From assembly GCA_029907355.1 (NCBI GenBank), contig JARYLZ010000019.1:1-43580 (forward strand): 43,580 nucleotides of DNA, given 5' to 3'. Positions 34,048 through 43,204 of the stretch are shown here, piece after piece. Below the pieces are notes generated by a model. The model saw only the letters and a list, made by a program, of their open reading frames with translations. It did no database searches and was not told the origin of the DNA. Origin of the DNA: Bacteroidota bacterium. GTDB lineage: Bacteria > Bacteroidota > Ignavibacteria > SZUA-365. Numbering within the stretch: position 1 is the first letter of the stretch; every line of letters starts with the position of its first letter. Both the position numbers and the translations under genes were made by a program.

Positions 34048-34578
34048 ATGAAGCATCCCCTCTCCTCCCTCTTCGTCCTCCTTCTCAGCATCAGCCTCTC
34101 ATCCTGTTCGACGACCAAGATCACCGTCTCCGGTTACGGTATGGTCGGCGGCGAATGGGTGCGGGGTTCATCCTTCCGCTTGCACGACTGCTCCGGCCAT
34201 CTCAGCATCGGCTCTAAACCGGTCATCCTGACCACGGCGATCCTCTCCGCGATGTCCGGCGTCTTCCTGAGCGTGGACTGCCCCGACAACCCAGGCCTCG
34301 ACCCGATGCGATGGGCAGCCTTCGCTGCGGCGGCCGTGTCGTTCTGGATGTATGCGACCTCACCCGTTCTCGACCTCCAGGAGGGACATTACCCGTACTT
34401 CGAGTCCGACGAACCGGATATCCGGCCCGGAGAAAAATTCCCCCAGTCGTACCGCAAGTATGTCACCGTCGAGAACTGCATGCTCATCTTCTCCGACATC
34501 CCGAGGAAACGGTACGTGAAGCTCATGGTCAACGAGAACCGTTTCATCACCGTGGATACGAAGTCCCTCCCGCGTTAA
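34048..34578 (+). CDS. Hypothetical lipoprotein
   Basis: A 176-residue protein with a lipoprotein signal MKHPLSSLFVLLLSISLSSC (lipobox LSSC, Cys20). It contains YGMVGGEWVRGSSFRL, a middle hydrophobic stretch (VILTTAILSAMSGVFL, then MRWAAFAAAAVSFWMYA) that may form one or two membrane helices, and a soluble tail with KYVTVENCMLIFSD. No family is recognised. It starts one base after the HEPN-like gene's stop, so the two are very probably co-transcribed and may work together at the envelope. Base composition is that of the host chromosome, unlike the front of its neighbour. Confidence 0.6.
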   Translation: MKHPLSSLFVLLLSISLSSCSTTKITVSGYGMVGGEWVRGSSFRLHDCSGHLSIGSKPVILTTAILSAMSGVFLSVDCPDNPGLDPMRWAAFAAAAVSFWMYATSPVLDLQEGHYPYFESDEPDIRPGEKFPQSYRKYVTVENCMLIFSDIPRKRYVKLMVNENRFITVDTKSLPR

Positions 34579-34620
34579 AAACAGCCGCTCGCCTTTTCCC
34601 GCGCTTGCCCGTATAGCGTG

Positions 34621-34650
34621 AGCCCCTCTCCCGGAGAAAGGGGAAGCCGT
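34621..34650. terminator. Possible shared terminator between convergent genes
   Basis: An imperfect hairpin (cccctctc...gagaaagggg, one bulge) lies between the lipoprotein gene (plus) and the surface-protein gene (minus). There is no clear T tract. Confidence 0.25.
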
Positions 34651-34678
34651 CTCTCCGCATGCCAAGAGGGGTTTCGTA

Positions 34679-35779
34679 TTACCGGATCACCATGAGGCGG
34701 TACAACGCGGTCTCCGATCCGCATTCGACGAGAATGAAATGGGCACCGCTCCGAAACGGTCGGATTTCGATGAAGCGGTCAGAACGGCTCTCGTCACCGG
34801 AATCAAACTCCATACATGTCGTTTCTCTCCCATCTTCGGAGAATACCCTGACGACCGCATTCCCCCTGCCTTTGACGGGTATCGAAACGCCACGGTCACG
34901 GCCCCATATCATCGGGTTCGGAAAGACCGACCGTTCCTGCGTACCAGGGACTGGGATGATACACACCGGTGAATACGTGTACATCCCATCGCTTTCCACC
35001 GCTTTGATGCGGTAGGAGACAACACCATGCCGAGAGAGATCGGTGCACGGAGCAGCACTTCGGTCCACCCAACGGTATATCCGTCCTCGATTTTCTGTCA
35101 CTATGACGCCGCCGATTTTCTCCCAGAGCGACCTGTCGCATGATCGCTCGATTTCGTAAGAGACGACGCCCTCACTCTCCGTTTCCCACTCGAGTCCTAC
35201 ACCGTTCTCGGAATATGCGGCCGTGAAGGAGAGGAAAACGACGGGCAGGGGGACATTCGACACTGAGGAGTTGTATAGTGTATTCGTGTACCCCCCAGCG
35301 AGCCCCGCGAGGCTCTCGACATAGAAATTCGGATCGTTGCCGTTCACGTAGCCTTCCGAGTTGACCAGCATGAACGTGCCGGTCCCCCACCCTCCGCGGA
35401 CTTGGACTTCCATGATGGGAACCTCGGTGTTCTGCGTCCAGGACGGCGTGAATGAACCGACCCAAGAGTAGAAACGGTAGGTCCAGCCCCCGCTCGACTC
35501 GACGGTCTGGAGAGCGATGCCCATGCCCGTGAGATTGACCGGCGTGTCGAATGTCACGCCGTATGCGCTGTCGTACTTTATCGCGAACAGGATGGCACTG
35601 ATCGCCGCTTGGAAATCGCCGCCGATCGGTTTGAGCCTGATCTGGAGGGTACCGCCGTTATTGAAAATCCCCCCCGCCAGATCCACCGCGAAGCACGATG
35701 GGAAGGCTCCGATGGAGAGGAACAAGCACAGCGCCGCACAAGTCAGGCGCATGCGGCCGACGCCGCTATGCATGATCAT
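34679..35779 (-). CDS. Secreted surface protein with T9SS-like sorting domain, paralogue A
   Basis: A protein of about 366 residues with a signal peptide (LTCAALCLFLSIGAFPSC region). The N-terminal half is a beta-rich domain: GIFNNGGTLQIRLKPIGGDF, ISAILFAIKY and YGVTFDTP. A middle segment starts NVPLPVVFLSFTA and has YEIERSCDRSLWEKIG, the Ig-like domain often seen before the sorting signal. The C-terminus (SVFPNPMIWG to LYRLMVIR) resembles a type A T9SS sorting domain. The start is uncertain: the frame opens with GTG at 35803, with ATGs at 35779, 35773 and 35752 and no good ribosome-binding site. It shares its whole plan with the next gene, from which it arose by tandem duplication. Function unknown; probably exposed at the cell surface. 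Confidence 0.7.
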   Translation of the reverse strand: MIMHSGVGRMRLTCAALCLFLSIGAFPSCFAVDLAGGIFNNGGTLQIRLKPIGGDFQAAISAILFAIKYDSAYGVTFDTPVNLTGMGIALQTVESSGGWTYRFYSWVGSFTPSWTQNTEVPIMEVQVRGGWGTGTFMLVNSEGYVNGNDPNFYVESLAGLAGGYTNTLYNSSVSNVPLPVVFLSFTAAYSENGVGLEWETESEGVVSYEIERSCDRSLWEKIGGVIVTENRGRIYRWVDRSAAPCTDLSRHGVVSYRIKAVESDGMYTYSPVCIIPVPGTQERSVFPNPMIWGRDRGVSIPVKGRGNAVVRVFSEDGRETTCMEFDSGDESRSDRFIEIRPFRSGAHFILVECGSETALYRLMVIR

Positions 35780-35833
35780 CGCTATCGCGTTACCTGCGTT
35801 CACACTTCGCGGGACCGTCCTGCGTTTCCCCCG

Positions 35834-36931
35834 TTACCGGGCAATAGTGAACGGGCGCATGGTAACGACATCCCCGATTTTCCACACGAGAACGTACAAG
35901 CCGGACGGAAGGTCGGCGACGTGGAAATTCATGATATGGTAACCGGGGGGGAACTCGGTGCCCGCCAGGAGTTCCTTTCGTAAGGTACCCGTCACGTCGT
36001 AGATCGTTGCATAGAGCGTGGACACCGCCGGTAATGACACGGACACGCGGAATGCCTCATCGACGGGTTGTGGGAAGAGGTCGCACACAACCGGAACGGT
36101 TTTCCCGGCGTTCAACGGGACGAGGAGCACTCCCGAGTATTCGGATTTCCCATCCCGGTCGATTTGGCGCAGGCGGTATGCCGCGATTTCCGCCGAGCGG
36201 AACACGGCCGAAAGATGGTCCGTGTATTCATAGTGTCGGGCAACATTGGATGTGCCCGCCCCTTCCACGAAACCGATTTTCGACCACGTGCTCGTATCGA
36301 ACGACCTCTCGACATCGAACCCGTAGTTGTTGCATTCCGTCGCGGTCGTCCATTTCAGGAGGACATCGGATCCCTTGAGGGAAGCGGTGAACGATCTCAA
36401 TTGAACCGGGAGGGGGACGTTCTGGGCTGTATTGTTGTATATCTCCTCGCTGTAGCCGTTGTCGACCCCGGCAAGCGATTCGAAATAGTAATTCGGGTCG
36501 TAATAGATATTGTTTACCCCGAAAGGCCCGATCAGACCCTCCTGACCGACGAGGGTGAACACGCCCGTACCGGAACCGCCGGAAACGGTCACCTGCATGA
36601 GCGGGTATTCCACGTTTTGCGTCATCGTCAATGTGGTTTGCCCGACCCATGAGTATATCATGTAGGTGTACGAGCCCCATTGGACCGTCGCATCGAGCGC
36701 CATCGCGACCCCCGTGTAATTCGTTGGGGGGCTGAACGTTACGCCGTAGACTGTCGGGTACTTGATGCCCAGGAGGACGGCGGAAACTTCGGCGTTGAAA
36801 TTCCCCCCCGTCGGTTTCAACCGGATTACGAGAGTGCTCCCGTTCGCAAATATCCCTGCTTCGACCTCGGTGCTTTTCAGGACCGGGCTCAACAGAATTA
36901 AGGTGGGAAACAACAACTTCCATGCTTTCAT
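35834..36931 (-). CDS. Secreted surface protein with T9SS-like sorting domain, paralogue B
   Basis: A 365-residue protein with signal peptide MKAWKLLFPTLILLSPVL. It has the same domain order as its downstream neighbour: GIFANGSTLVIRLKPTGGNF, VSAVLLGIKY, YGVTFSPPTNYTG, FESLAGVDNGY and NVPLPVQLRSFTA, then an Ig-like domain with YGFDVERSFDTSTWSKIG and a C-terminal sorting domain (DLFPQPVDEAFRV to MRPFTIAR). A good ribosome-binding site (AAAGGGA) lies about 8 bp before the ATG. The N-terminal domain has the look of cohesin-like or filament-subunit beta-sandwiches, but no family is certain. It is one of five consecutive exported proteins on this strand. Confidence 0.75.
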   Translation of the reverse strand: MKAWKLLFPTLILLSPVLKSTEVEAGIFANGSTLVIRLKPTGGNFNAEVSAVLLGIKYPTVYGVTFSPPTNYTGVAMALDATVQWGSYTYMIYSWVGQTTLTMTQNVEYPLMQVTVSGGSGTGVFTLVGQEGLIGPFGVNNIYYDPNYYFESLAGVDNGYSEEIYNNTAQNVPLPVQLRSFTASLKGSDVLLKWTTATECNNYGFDVERSFDTSTWSKIGFVEGAGTSNVARHYEYTDHLSAVFRSAEIAAYRLRQIDRDGKSEYSGVLLVPLNAGKTVPVVCDLFPQPVDEAFRVSVSLPAVSTLYATIYDVTGTLRKELLAGTEFPPGYHIMNFHVADLPSGLYVLVWKIGDVVTMRPFTIAR

Positions 36932-36976
36932 GTCATTTTCCCTTTCATTGCACTCGCACGGCGGAAGAACCGGCGC

Positions 36977-38170
36977 TCACGGCACTTGTGAGTACCTGGT
37001 GGAGCTCTGGTTATTGTTGAGGTTTATTAGAATGATGACCCTGTCGTTTCCGACGCCGTTATACTTGACCTGCCCGTTCAAATTGACATCTTCTGCGTAA
37101 TAGCCGTCGAGGGTCGAACTCTGGTTATTGTTCAACCGCGTAAGAATGAGCACCCTGTCGTTCCCGACGCCGTTATACTTCAATTGCCCGTTCCCGTTGA
37201 CATCACCCGCCCATAAACCGTAGCGGTTCGTCCCCAATGTCGCCATAGGCTCCGAGCCCCAGGCTTGCGATTGCGCGGTGGTGAAATTGTACACCACTGC
37301 CGGTGCGGTACTAATGGAGTGCGCGACGGATGATTGCACGGCCAGGTGGTTCCTGTGCCGGATGACGATATAGTAGGAACCCGAAGGGACAGGAAAGGGG
37401 ATATCTTCGTCCGCCGACGCCGTCGGGTTGACGATCACCCCGTCGCTCCTGATGAAAGCGGACCTGCTCGCGACGACTGGACCGTTATATGTCGAGCGGA
37501 GTTGCACGAGAACCCAGTCCACGACGCCGGCAGGGAGTTGATCGCCGAAAACGACGGGGTCCTGCGCGTAGGGGGATGAGCGTTGATCCTGGAAGTCCCT
37601 GTTTCTCAACTGCGTGTGCATCGAGTCCCCGGAAGCGACATATGAACCTTGGAGGAAGGCTTTCACCCTGACACGCGAGTGGAACAGGTAGATATAACCT
37701 GTAACGGAACTGCACGGGATGGGGTTGTTGACCTCATCCCGCATGAGGCATACGGAAAAGATGATCGGGACGACGAATGGGGTATTCAACTGCTTCGCCC
37801 TGAACTGGACGGAGACGATCCGCCCCCCGGGAACGGTGACCGGGACCATGCCCAGGATCGCTTCGTCGATCGTAAACGCCCCGGGCGTCGAGTGGTCGAT
37901 GTACGACGTCGTAAGGGCTCCCTGGGAGCCGAGGAAATTGTCGGAAATGATATTGACCACGTCGATCTTCGCCGCATCGTAATTCACCCGTATCGAGTAA
38001 GCGAAGAGTTCGCTCACATCATCGACCCGTACGTAGAACCAGTAGTTCTGCATGGTGGAGACGTATACGGGCGAGTTCTCGACGCTCACGACCACTGCCC
38101 GGGTTTCGAACCCCAGAACACTGAACCATGCCAGGCAGATAACACAAAAATTGCGTAGCGATCTCATCAT
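36977..38170 (-). CDS. Cohesin-like domain protein with paired DVNxNG repeats
   Basis: A 397-residue exported protein with an N-terminal signal (MMRSLRNFCVICLAWFSVLG). Residues about 27-160 resemble a cohesin domain (VSVENSPVYVSTMQNYWF, FAYSIRVNYDAAKIDVVNI and VTVPGGRIVSVQFRAK). A middle region has VRVKAFLQGSYV and WVLVQLRSTYNG. The C-terminus carries two copies of a Ca-binding-like repeat, DVNGNGQLKYNGVGNDRVLI and DVNLNGQVKYNGVGNDRVII, a dockerin-like arrangement that is common at the ends of Bacteroidota surface proteins. It ends SQVP without a type A sorting domain. The gene begins 3 bp after the previous stop, so it is co-transcribed with the upstream cohesin-like gene. Confidence 0.75.
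   Translation of the reverse strand: MMRSLRNFCVICLAWFSVLGFETRAVVVSVENSPVYVSTMQNYWFYVRVDDVSELFAYSIRVNYDAAKIDVVNIISDNFLGSQGALTTSYIDHSTPGAFTIDEAILGMVPVTVPGGRIVSVQFRAKQLNTPFVVPIIFSVCLMRDEVNNPIPCSSVTGYIYLFHSRVRVKAFLQGSYVASGDSMHTQLRNRDFQDQRSSPYAQDPVVFGDQLPAGVVDWVLVQLRSTYNGPVVASRSAFIRSDGVIVNPTASADEDIPFPVPSGSYYIVIRHRNHLAVQSSVAHSISTAPAVVYNFTTAQSQAWGSEPMATLGTNRYGLWAGDVNGNGQLKYNGVGNDRVLILTRLNNNQSSTLDGYYAEDVNLNGQVKYNGVGNDRVIILINLNNNQSSTRYSQVP
36990..37225 (-). repeat. Tandem ~120-bp repeat encoding paired DVNxNG units
   Basis: Two copies about 114-120 bp apart share long near-identical tracts (for example gacgccgttatactt and ctggttattgtt), encoding the same residues. Both copies are in frame and conserved at the protein level. 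Confidence 0.6.
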
Positions 38171-38173
38171 GCC

Positions 38174-38956
38174 TCATCGCAAAACGGTGAAGGGCGTGAC
38201 GGTATACACCCCCTGACCACGCAGGACGGCATAGTACACGCCGTTCCGGAATCTTCCCCGACCAACGGGAACGAGCGGCAGTGAAAATTCCTTCCGTCCG
38301 GGCTCTATGACCCCTTCGTACACGATCTCCACGAGCGAACCGGTGTTATCGTACACGGAAAGCGTAATCGTTGTCGTAGTCCGCGAACGGACAGGGAGAA
38401 AAACCCGCTCCCCGGCAGGGGACGGGTAAGAAGGTTCTAAGGAAACGCCCGGCTCCATGGCAGGTGGGTTGATTTCGTCCACATGCACGACAATGGCCCC
38501 ATCATCCGTTTCGGCTTCGATGGGAGTCTGGGATGAGTCGTATAGGACAACCGACACGAAACCGAGATTCGCCGTGCCGTACCGCCTGCCTATGAACACC
38601 AGCGTGAACAAGTCGCCGTCGCCCCGGCAGTGGCCCGAGCCCAGTATCGACTCGTCGGCGCCCGCCATTTCCTTCACAGGGTTGATGTCGCGATAGAAAA
38701 ACGTCTGGTACCCGCGGAAGAAACCGCTTGCACAGACATCGGTGCATTGCAGGACGGCCGTGTCGTACCGGATGCGTATTCCATATGTCCGCAGTGTCTG
38801 GACGCTCTCCACGCGGATCGTCACGGCAATGCGGTCGCCGATGTTGACGGTCTGTTCTTTCGGCGAAAACGACACCCTCGGTCTCGGTTCCGTTCGGGCG
38901 CTCACCGAACACGCGAACAGAAGGACCATCGTGGTCGTATGGAGAGCCTTTCTCAT
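38174..38956 (-). CDS. Cohesin-like domain protein with T9SS-like C-terminus
   Basis: A 260-residue protein starting MRKALHTTTMVLLFACSVSA (signal peptide), with GAGG 7 bp before the ATG. Residues about 28-155 resemble a cohesin domain: VSFSPKEQTVNIGDRIAVTI, TYGIRIRYDTAVLQCTDV, then LFTLVFIGRRYGTANLGF. The remainder is a sorting domain beginning LEPSYPSPAGERVFL with ITLSVYDNTGSLV and ending VTPFTVLR. Cohesin-type domains bind dockerins in other bacteria; a dockerin-like region occurs in the large beta-helix protein encoded upstream in the same set. Direct binding is not shown by the sequence. Confidence 0.75.
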   Translation of the reverse strand: MRKALHTTTMVLLFACSVSARTEPRPRVSFSPKEQTVNIGDRIAVTIRVESVQTLRTYGIRIRYDTAVLQCTDVCASGFFRGYQTFFYRDINPVKEMAGADESILGSGHCRGDGDLFTLVFIGRRYGTANLGFVSVVLYDSSQTPIEAETDDGAIVVHVDEINPPAMEPGVSLEPSYPSPAGERVFLPVRSRTTTTITLSVYDNTGSLVEIVYEGVIEPGRKEFSLPLVPVGRGRFRNGVYYAVLRGQGVYTVTPFTVLR

Positions 38957-39016
38957 TCTCGTCCTCGCAACGGAGGTTGGGGCCGGGCTCCCCACCCGGC
39001 CCCATTCCGCCAAACA

Positions 39017-42000
39017 TCATCTCGTGACGTGGATCGCCCTCTGGACCGCATGGCCGCCGCCCGTCAGCCGCAGGTAATACACGCCCGCCGCCACCGCCAC
39101 GCCGCGGTCGTCGCGCCCGTTCCACTGGACCTGGTAGGTCCCGCGATCCATGCTGCCGCTCGCGAGCGTCGTGACTTTCCTGCCGAGACCGTCAAACACT
39201 GCCAGCTCGACCTGGCTCGGCGACGGGATCCCGAAGCGCACGACCGTCGAAGCGGAGAAGGGATTCGGGTAGTTCTGCCCGAGGACGAACGCGCACGGCG
39301 AGGCTCCCTCGATCCTCGTGCCGATCGAGCGGTTCCGGGCATCGCGCAGGAGAGCGCCCGTCAGCGATACGCCGTCCGGGCTCCCCGAGGATGCGCTGAA
39401 GCTCAGGACGACGAGTTCGCCCGACCCGGCGGCGGTCCCGTCCAGAACCGCACCGTCTACGGTCAGCCTCCCTCCTTCGTCCTTCGCCCGCACGAATGCG
39501 CCGTCGCCGAGGAGACTCCCGGCCCGCGCGCCCTCGAAGCGCAGGCTGCGCGTGTCATAATCGACCGTCAGGCTGAACGCTTTCACCGCCCCGCCGTTCC
39601 CCGACAGCACGATGGGCACCTCGACCGTTCCGGCCGACTGCACTTCACCCGCGACCGCCAGCGACACCGGCCCGACCTGCGGAGACTCTTTCGGGTACAC
39701 GTTCCCCGCCGAGAGACCGTAGCTGATCGCGAAAATGACCAGGTCCTCGAAGTCGATCTTCCCGTCCGGGACCGGCAGGCCGTCGACGTAATTCGTCGTC
39801 GTCGGGCCGATATCGTACTTGAGACGGTATGCCGAGTACGGCGCGGGTGCGACGATCCCCGACACGTCCCTGAAATACGGCAGAGACCATTTGTTCAGGT
39901 CATGGACATCCACCAAGCCGTCGCCGCGGGAACTGTCGATCGCTACCGGTGGTCCGGCCGTGTAATGCACGACATCGCCGAGATAGACCCTCGCCTTCCC
40001 GTCGTCGGAGAGGTCGAGGGCGTAAGCGGCGTTCATCTTGTTGCGCAGCTTCGCGTCGGCAAACGTGATCGGCGTCGGCCACGGGACCTTCGGCCGTACC
40101 GACAGCCGGAACAGCGCGTTCACCGCGTCGGAGACGACCTCCGGGTTGAGCGGCGCCGTGATTGCCGCGTGCATCTCGAGCAGTACGTTCGAACCGCTCC
40201 CCGCCGTCCTCCGCACGAAGAACTGCACGGGATTGCTCCCCCACAGCGACCCCAGCGACACGTCGCTCTCGTACGCCTTCCACATCGTCGTGTCGATGTT
40301 CAGCACCACATCGGCCGCGAAAATATTCGCTCCCGTCGGCGGCGTCCCCGGGATCAGCATCGGGATCACCTCCAGCGTGCAGCCGAGGTACGACCACGAC
40401 CAGTCATACACCAGGTCGCCCGTGCCCATCCACGACTGCCACGGCTCCGTGCTCGCCGGGATGGTCGACTCGTCGAAACTGTCGTCCGGGTACCGGTCGG
40501 TGATGATTAGCGGCAGGGCCGCACCCGGGTTGAGGATGACGAACGGCGTGAAGTGGTTCGTCGTGAACGTGAACGTGTCCCCCGGGCCGTACCCCGACGG
40601 CGCGACGTCCGCGTATGTCCCGCCGATGGGCACCCACGTGGACGACGCCTCGTTGTAGTAATAGATGTTGGACAGCGCCCCGATGCCCGAGGGCAGGTCG
40701 TTGAGCGTGACCGTCACGGTGAACGAGTAGTTCGGCATGTCGGACGTGATGACGAGGTACATGCCGCCGAGCGCGCCCGATGGTGCGGGCGGGTACCCGT
40801 ACGGCGGCTCGACGAAGCGCTTGATCGAGACGTGCCCGCCGCCCGCCGGCAACGTCGTGAAATTGAGCGCTACGCCGTTCGCGGGGGAAACGTACGGGCC
40901 GGTTGCCGTGATGGGGATGTCCAGGTCGTTCCACGGGTAGTAATCCACATTATCCGAGACTTTGTCCCCGAGCTGACCGCTGGGCGCGGCATTCAGCATC
41001 TGCGCAACCGTCGCTTGCGGGTTCTCCGGCATCTCCAGCGTCCCGCTCACGTCTTTCGGACCTTTGTTACTCCCCCACCAGTTGCCGGTGGCGTAGACGA
41101 GCGGTCCGGTGCTGGACACGCCGTAATCGGTGTTCCCGTATATTTTATTGTCGTGGATCTTGACGACGCTCTGGTCCGTCGTCAAGTAACCGACGTCTAC
41201 TCCGTAAGTGTTTCCCGTCAGTATGCATCCGTATATTTCGGCTTCTGTTCCCGGACCATAGTAATCGGATACCGCTATTCCAGCGGAAGTCCAACCACCG
41301 GACGCGAACCCTGTACAGGCCGTTATGGTCGTGTTCAGGACCTTCCCTTTTCCGCCGGCGCCGAACTCGACGCCGTAATCCAGCCAGTCGCCGTCGCCTT
41401 TCCCTGTGTATGTACAGCCGACGACATCTGCGATGGGGTTCGTCGCCATCACACTGCCGCGTATATGGACACCGATCCTCTCGATATTGCTGAAGGTCGT
41501 ATTCTTGACGAGGTTGGCGCTGCCTCCGAAAAACACGATGCCCCTTCCAAAATACTGGGCATACCTTACGTTCTTGACGACGCAGTTTTCGACGACGAGG
41601 TTGCCACGCGACTGTATCCCCATCGCGACCTGTTTGCCGCCGCAGTCAAGCGTGATATTCTTTATCGATACCGTTGCATAGGGATCGACGTATATGAACG
41701 CGTCCGACTTATCCGACTTCGACGAGCTGTTTGTCGTGTTGAATCCCGGCTTGACCGTGGTGCTCGATGCGGCGTCTCCCACGATATTCACATTCTTGGT
41801 AATGTCCACTTGGGCGGGCTCGGTGTACGTGCCTGCCGTCAGGTGAACCGTACTCCCGCTGACCATCCCGATCCCCTCCATCAACCGCCCCGTTGTGCCG
41901 GACTGCGGTCCCTGATCGGTCACGTAGAGGTCGGAGAGGTCGGGCTGGAAGCCGATAGCCGCACTCATATCCGTCCCGCTGGCTAGGTAAGGCGTGTAGT

Positions 42001-43195
42001 CGACATTGCCGTTGATTTTTGCCGCTACCTGCGAGGGTGTCAAGCCTGTCCCCCACCAGTTCCCGGAAGCGTCGATGGGTGTAGTGAGATTGGACCACAC
42101 AGCCCATTGGTTCGAGGAAAAACTGTTGTGTCTGATGACAACGCCCGATATGGAACTGCCTGAAGAAGCTTTGTATACGAACACCCCGCCCCTGCCGTTT
42201 CCGTTCATCACGCAATTTTGGACGGTGACGTCATTGATCGAACACGTCCCTTCGGTGCCGATGAGAATGCCGTCCGTCGAATTGTCGTTGAGCACTGAGT
42301 TTTTAATTACGATATGGTTCGAGGAACTCGATGGTGGGTCAGGCCAGTTCCACTCCCATATGCAAATCCCGTGTGAACCGCTTGAGTACCCTGCATTGTT
42401 GGAAGCCGTGGCTCCATCGATTACTACATTGTTGACTGTTTTAAGATTCATTCCCTTTGCCGTGTTATTGCTGAAATTTCCTCCCGTGATGTGTAAGGCA
42501 ATGACCGTGTGAGGTATGTCAACATCGAAGCCGATTCCATGTTCTGCGTCGTTCCAACCGTTATACGTGAAGTCGGAGTTCTTGATGTTGAAGTCCGTCA
42601 ATGTCCCCCGCGCTGAGCAACCCCATGATCCTGCATGGTGGATTTCGCAATCCTCGATGTTCACGTACGTGTACGTGGCATTGTCAAAGTGCAGGTTCCT
42701 CGCCTGGGCGTATGCGATCTCAACATCTTTGAACACGATGCTGGCGAAGGTGCCGCCGGTTTCCCCGACGATGACAGCCCACTGTGCCGAGTACGAGTTC
42801 GTGGATTTTTTCGTGAACGTCATCCCTTCGATCCATACATCCAAGGCATAGGATGCATTCTTCACGATTTCCAACCCGTGTTGCAATCCGCTGAACTCGA
42901 CGATGGTCTGGCCTTTGCCGGCGCCCGTCAATTTCAGGCTCTTGTCGATAAACATATCGCGCCAGGACCACCCAGTTTCCTGGTACGTCCCCGCAGCGAT
43001 GACGATCTCGTCACCGGCCGACGCCACGCTGATTGCCTTGTTGATCGTTTTGAACGGCTGTGCTTGCGTGCCGGGATTCGCGTCGTTCCCCGAAGGGGAG
43101 ACATACCACGTCGCGGCGAGCGCCGAGGCCGAGAAGAAGAGCACTATCAGCGCGGCCACCGACGCCATGCACATGAAGCGTTTGAAGAGGTCCAT
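39017..43195 (-). CDS. Large right-handed beta-helix surface protein with dockerin-like, cohesin-like and T9SS-like domains
   Basis: A 1392-residue exported protein with a signal peptide and a strong ribosome-binding site (AAGGAG). From about residue 28 it reads TWYVSPSGNDANPGTQAQPF, the usual opening of parallel beta-helix proteins. Two beta-helix stretches follow (about 55-400 and 460-730), each with the GNWWG motif. A beta-rich middle region comes next, then a dockerin-like segment (RGDGLVDVHDLNKWSLPYF and DGLPVPDGKIDFEDLVIF), a cohesin-like domain (VEVPIVLSGNGGAVKAFSL), and a type A sorting domain with LGQNYPNPFSASTVVRFGI ending AIHVTR. Beta-helix proteins bind or cleave polysaccharides; no catalytic residues are identifiable. 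Probably surface-anchored. Confidence 0.82.
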   Translation of the reverse strand: MDLFKRFMCMASVAALIVLFFSASALAATWYVSPSGNDANPGTQAQPFKTINKAISVASAGDEIVIAAGTYQETGWSWRDMFIDKSLKLTGAGKGQTIVEFSGLQHGLEIVKNASYALDVWIEGMTFTKKSTNSYSAQWAVIVGETGGTFASIVFKDVEIAYAQARNLHFDNATYTYVNIEDCEIHHAGSWGCSARGTLTDFNIKNSDFTYNGWNDAEHGIGFDVDIPHTVIALHITGGNFSNNTAKGMNLKTVNNVVIDGATASNNAGYSSGSHGICIWEWNWPDPPSSSSNHIVIKNSVLNDNSTDGILIGTEGTCSINDVTVQNCVMNGNGRGGVFVYKASSGSSISGVVIRHNSFSSNQWAVWSNLTTPIDASGNWWGTGLTPSQVAAKINGNVDYTPYLASGTDMSAAIGFQPDLSDLYVTDQGPQSGTTGRLMEGIGMVSGSTVHLTAGTYTEPAQVDITKNVNIVGDAASSTTVKPGFNTTNSSSKSDKSDAFIYVDPYATVSIKNITLDCGGKQVAMGIQSRGNLVVENCVVKNVRYAQYFGRGIVFFGGSANLVKNTTFSNIERIGVHIRGSVMATNPIADVVGCTYTGKGDGDWLDYGVEFGAGGKGKVLNTTITACTGFASGGWTSAGIAVSDYYGPGTEAEIYGCILTGNTYGVDVGYLTTDQSVVKIHDNKIYGNTDYGVSSTGPLVYATGNWWGSNKGPKDVSGTLEMPENPQATVAQMLNAAPSGQLGDKVSDNVDYYPWNDLDIPITATGPYVSPANGVALNFTTLPAGGGHVSIKRFVEPPYGYPPAPSGALGGMYLVITSDMPNYSFTVTVTLNDLPSGIGALSNIYYYNEASSTWVPIGGTYADVAPSGYGPGDTFTFTTNHFTPFVILNPGAALPLIITDRYPDDSFDESTIPASTEPWQSWMGTGDLVYDWSWSYLGCTLEVIPMLIPGTPPTGANIFAADVVLNIDTTMWKAYESDVSLGSLWGSNPVQFFVRRTAGSGSNVLLEMHAAITAPLNPEVVSDAVNALFRLSVRPKVPWPTPITFADAKLRNKMNAAYALDLSDDGKARVYLGDVVHYTAGPPVAIDSSRGDGLVDVHDLNKWSLPYFRDVSGIVAPAPYSAYRLKYDIGPTTTNYVDGLPVPDGKIDFEDLVIFAISYGLSAGNVYPKESPQVGPVSLAVAGEVQSAGTVEVPIVLSGNGGAVKAFSLTVDYDTRSLRFEGARAGSLLGDGAFVRAKDEGGRLTVDGAVLDGTAAGSGELVVLSFSASSGSPDGVSLTGALLRDARNRSIGTRIEGASPCAFVLGQNYPNPFSASTVVRFGIPSPSQVELAVFDGLGRKVTTLASGSMDRGTYQVQWNGRDDRGVAVAAGVYYLRLTGGGHAVQRAIHVTR

Positions 43196-43204
43196 ACAAA
43201 CTCC

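Noticed and set aside
36990-37225. Mobile or CRISPR-like tandem repeat
   Set aside because: The two copies are in frame within a coding region and conserved as protein; they are domain repeats.
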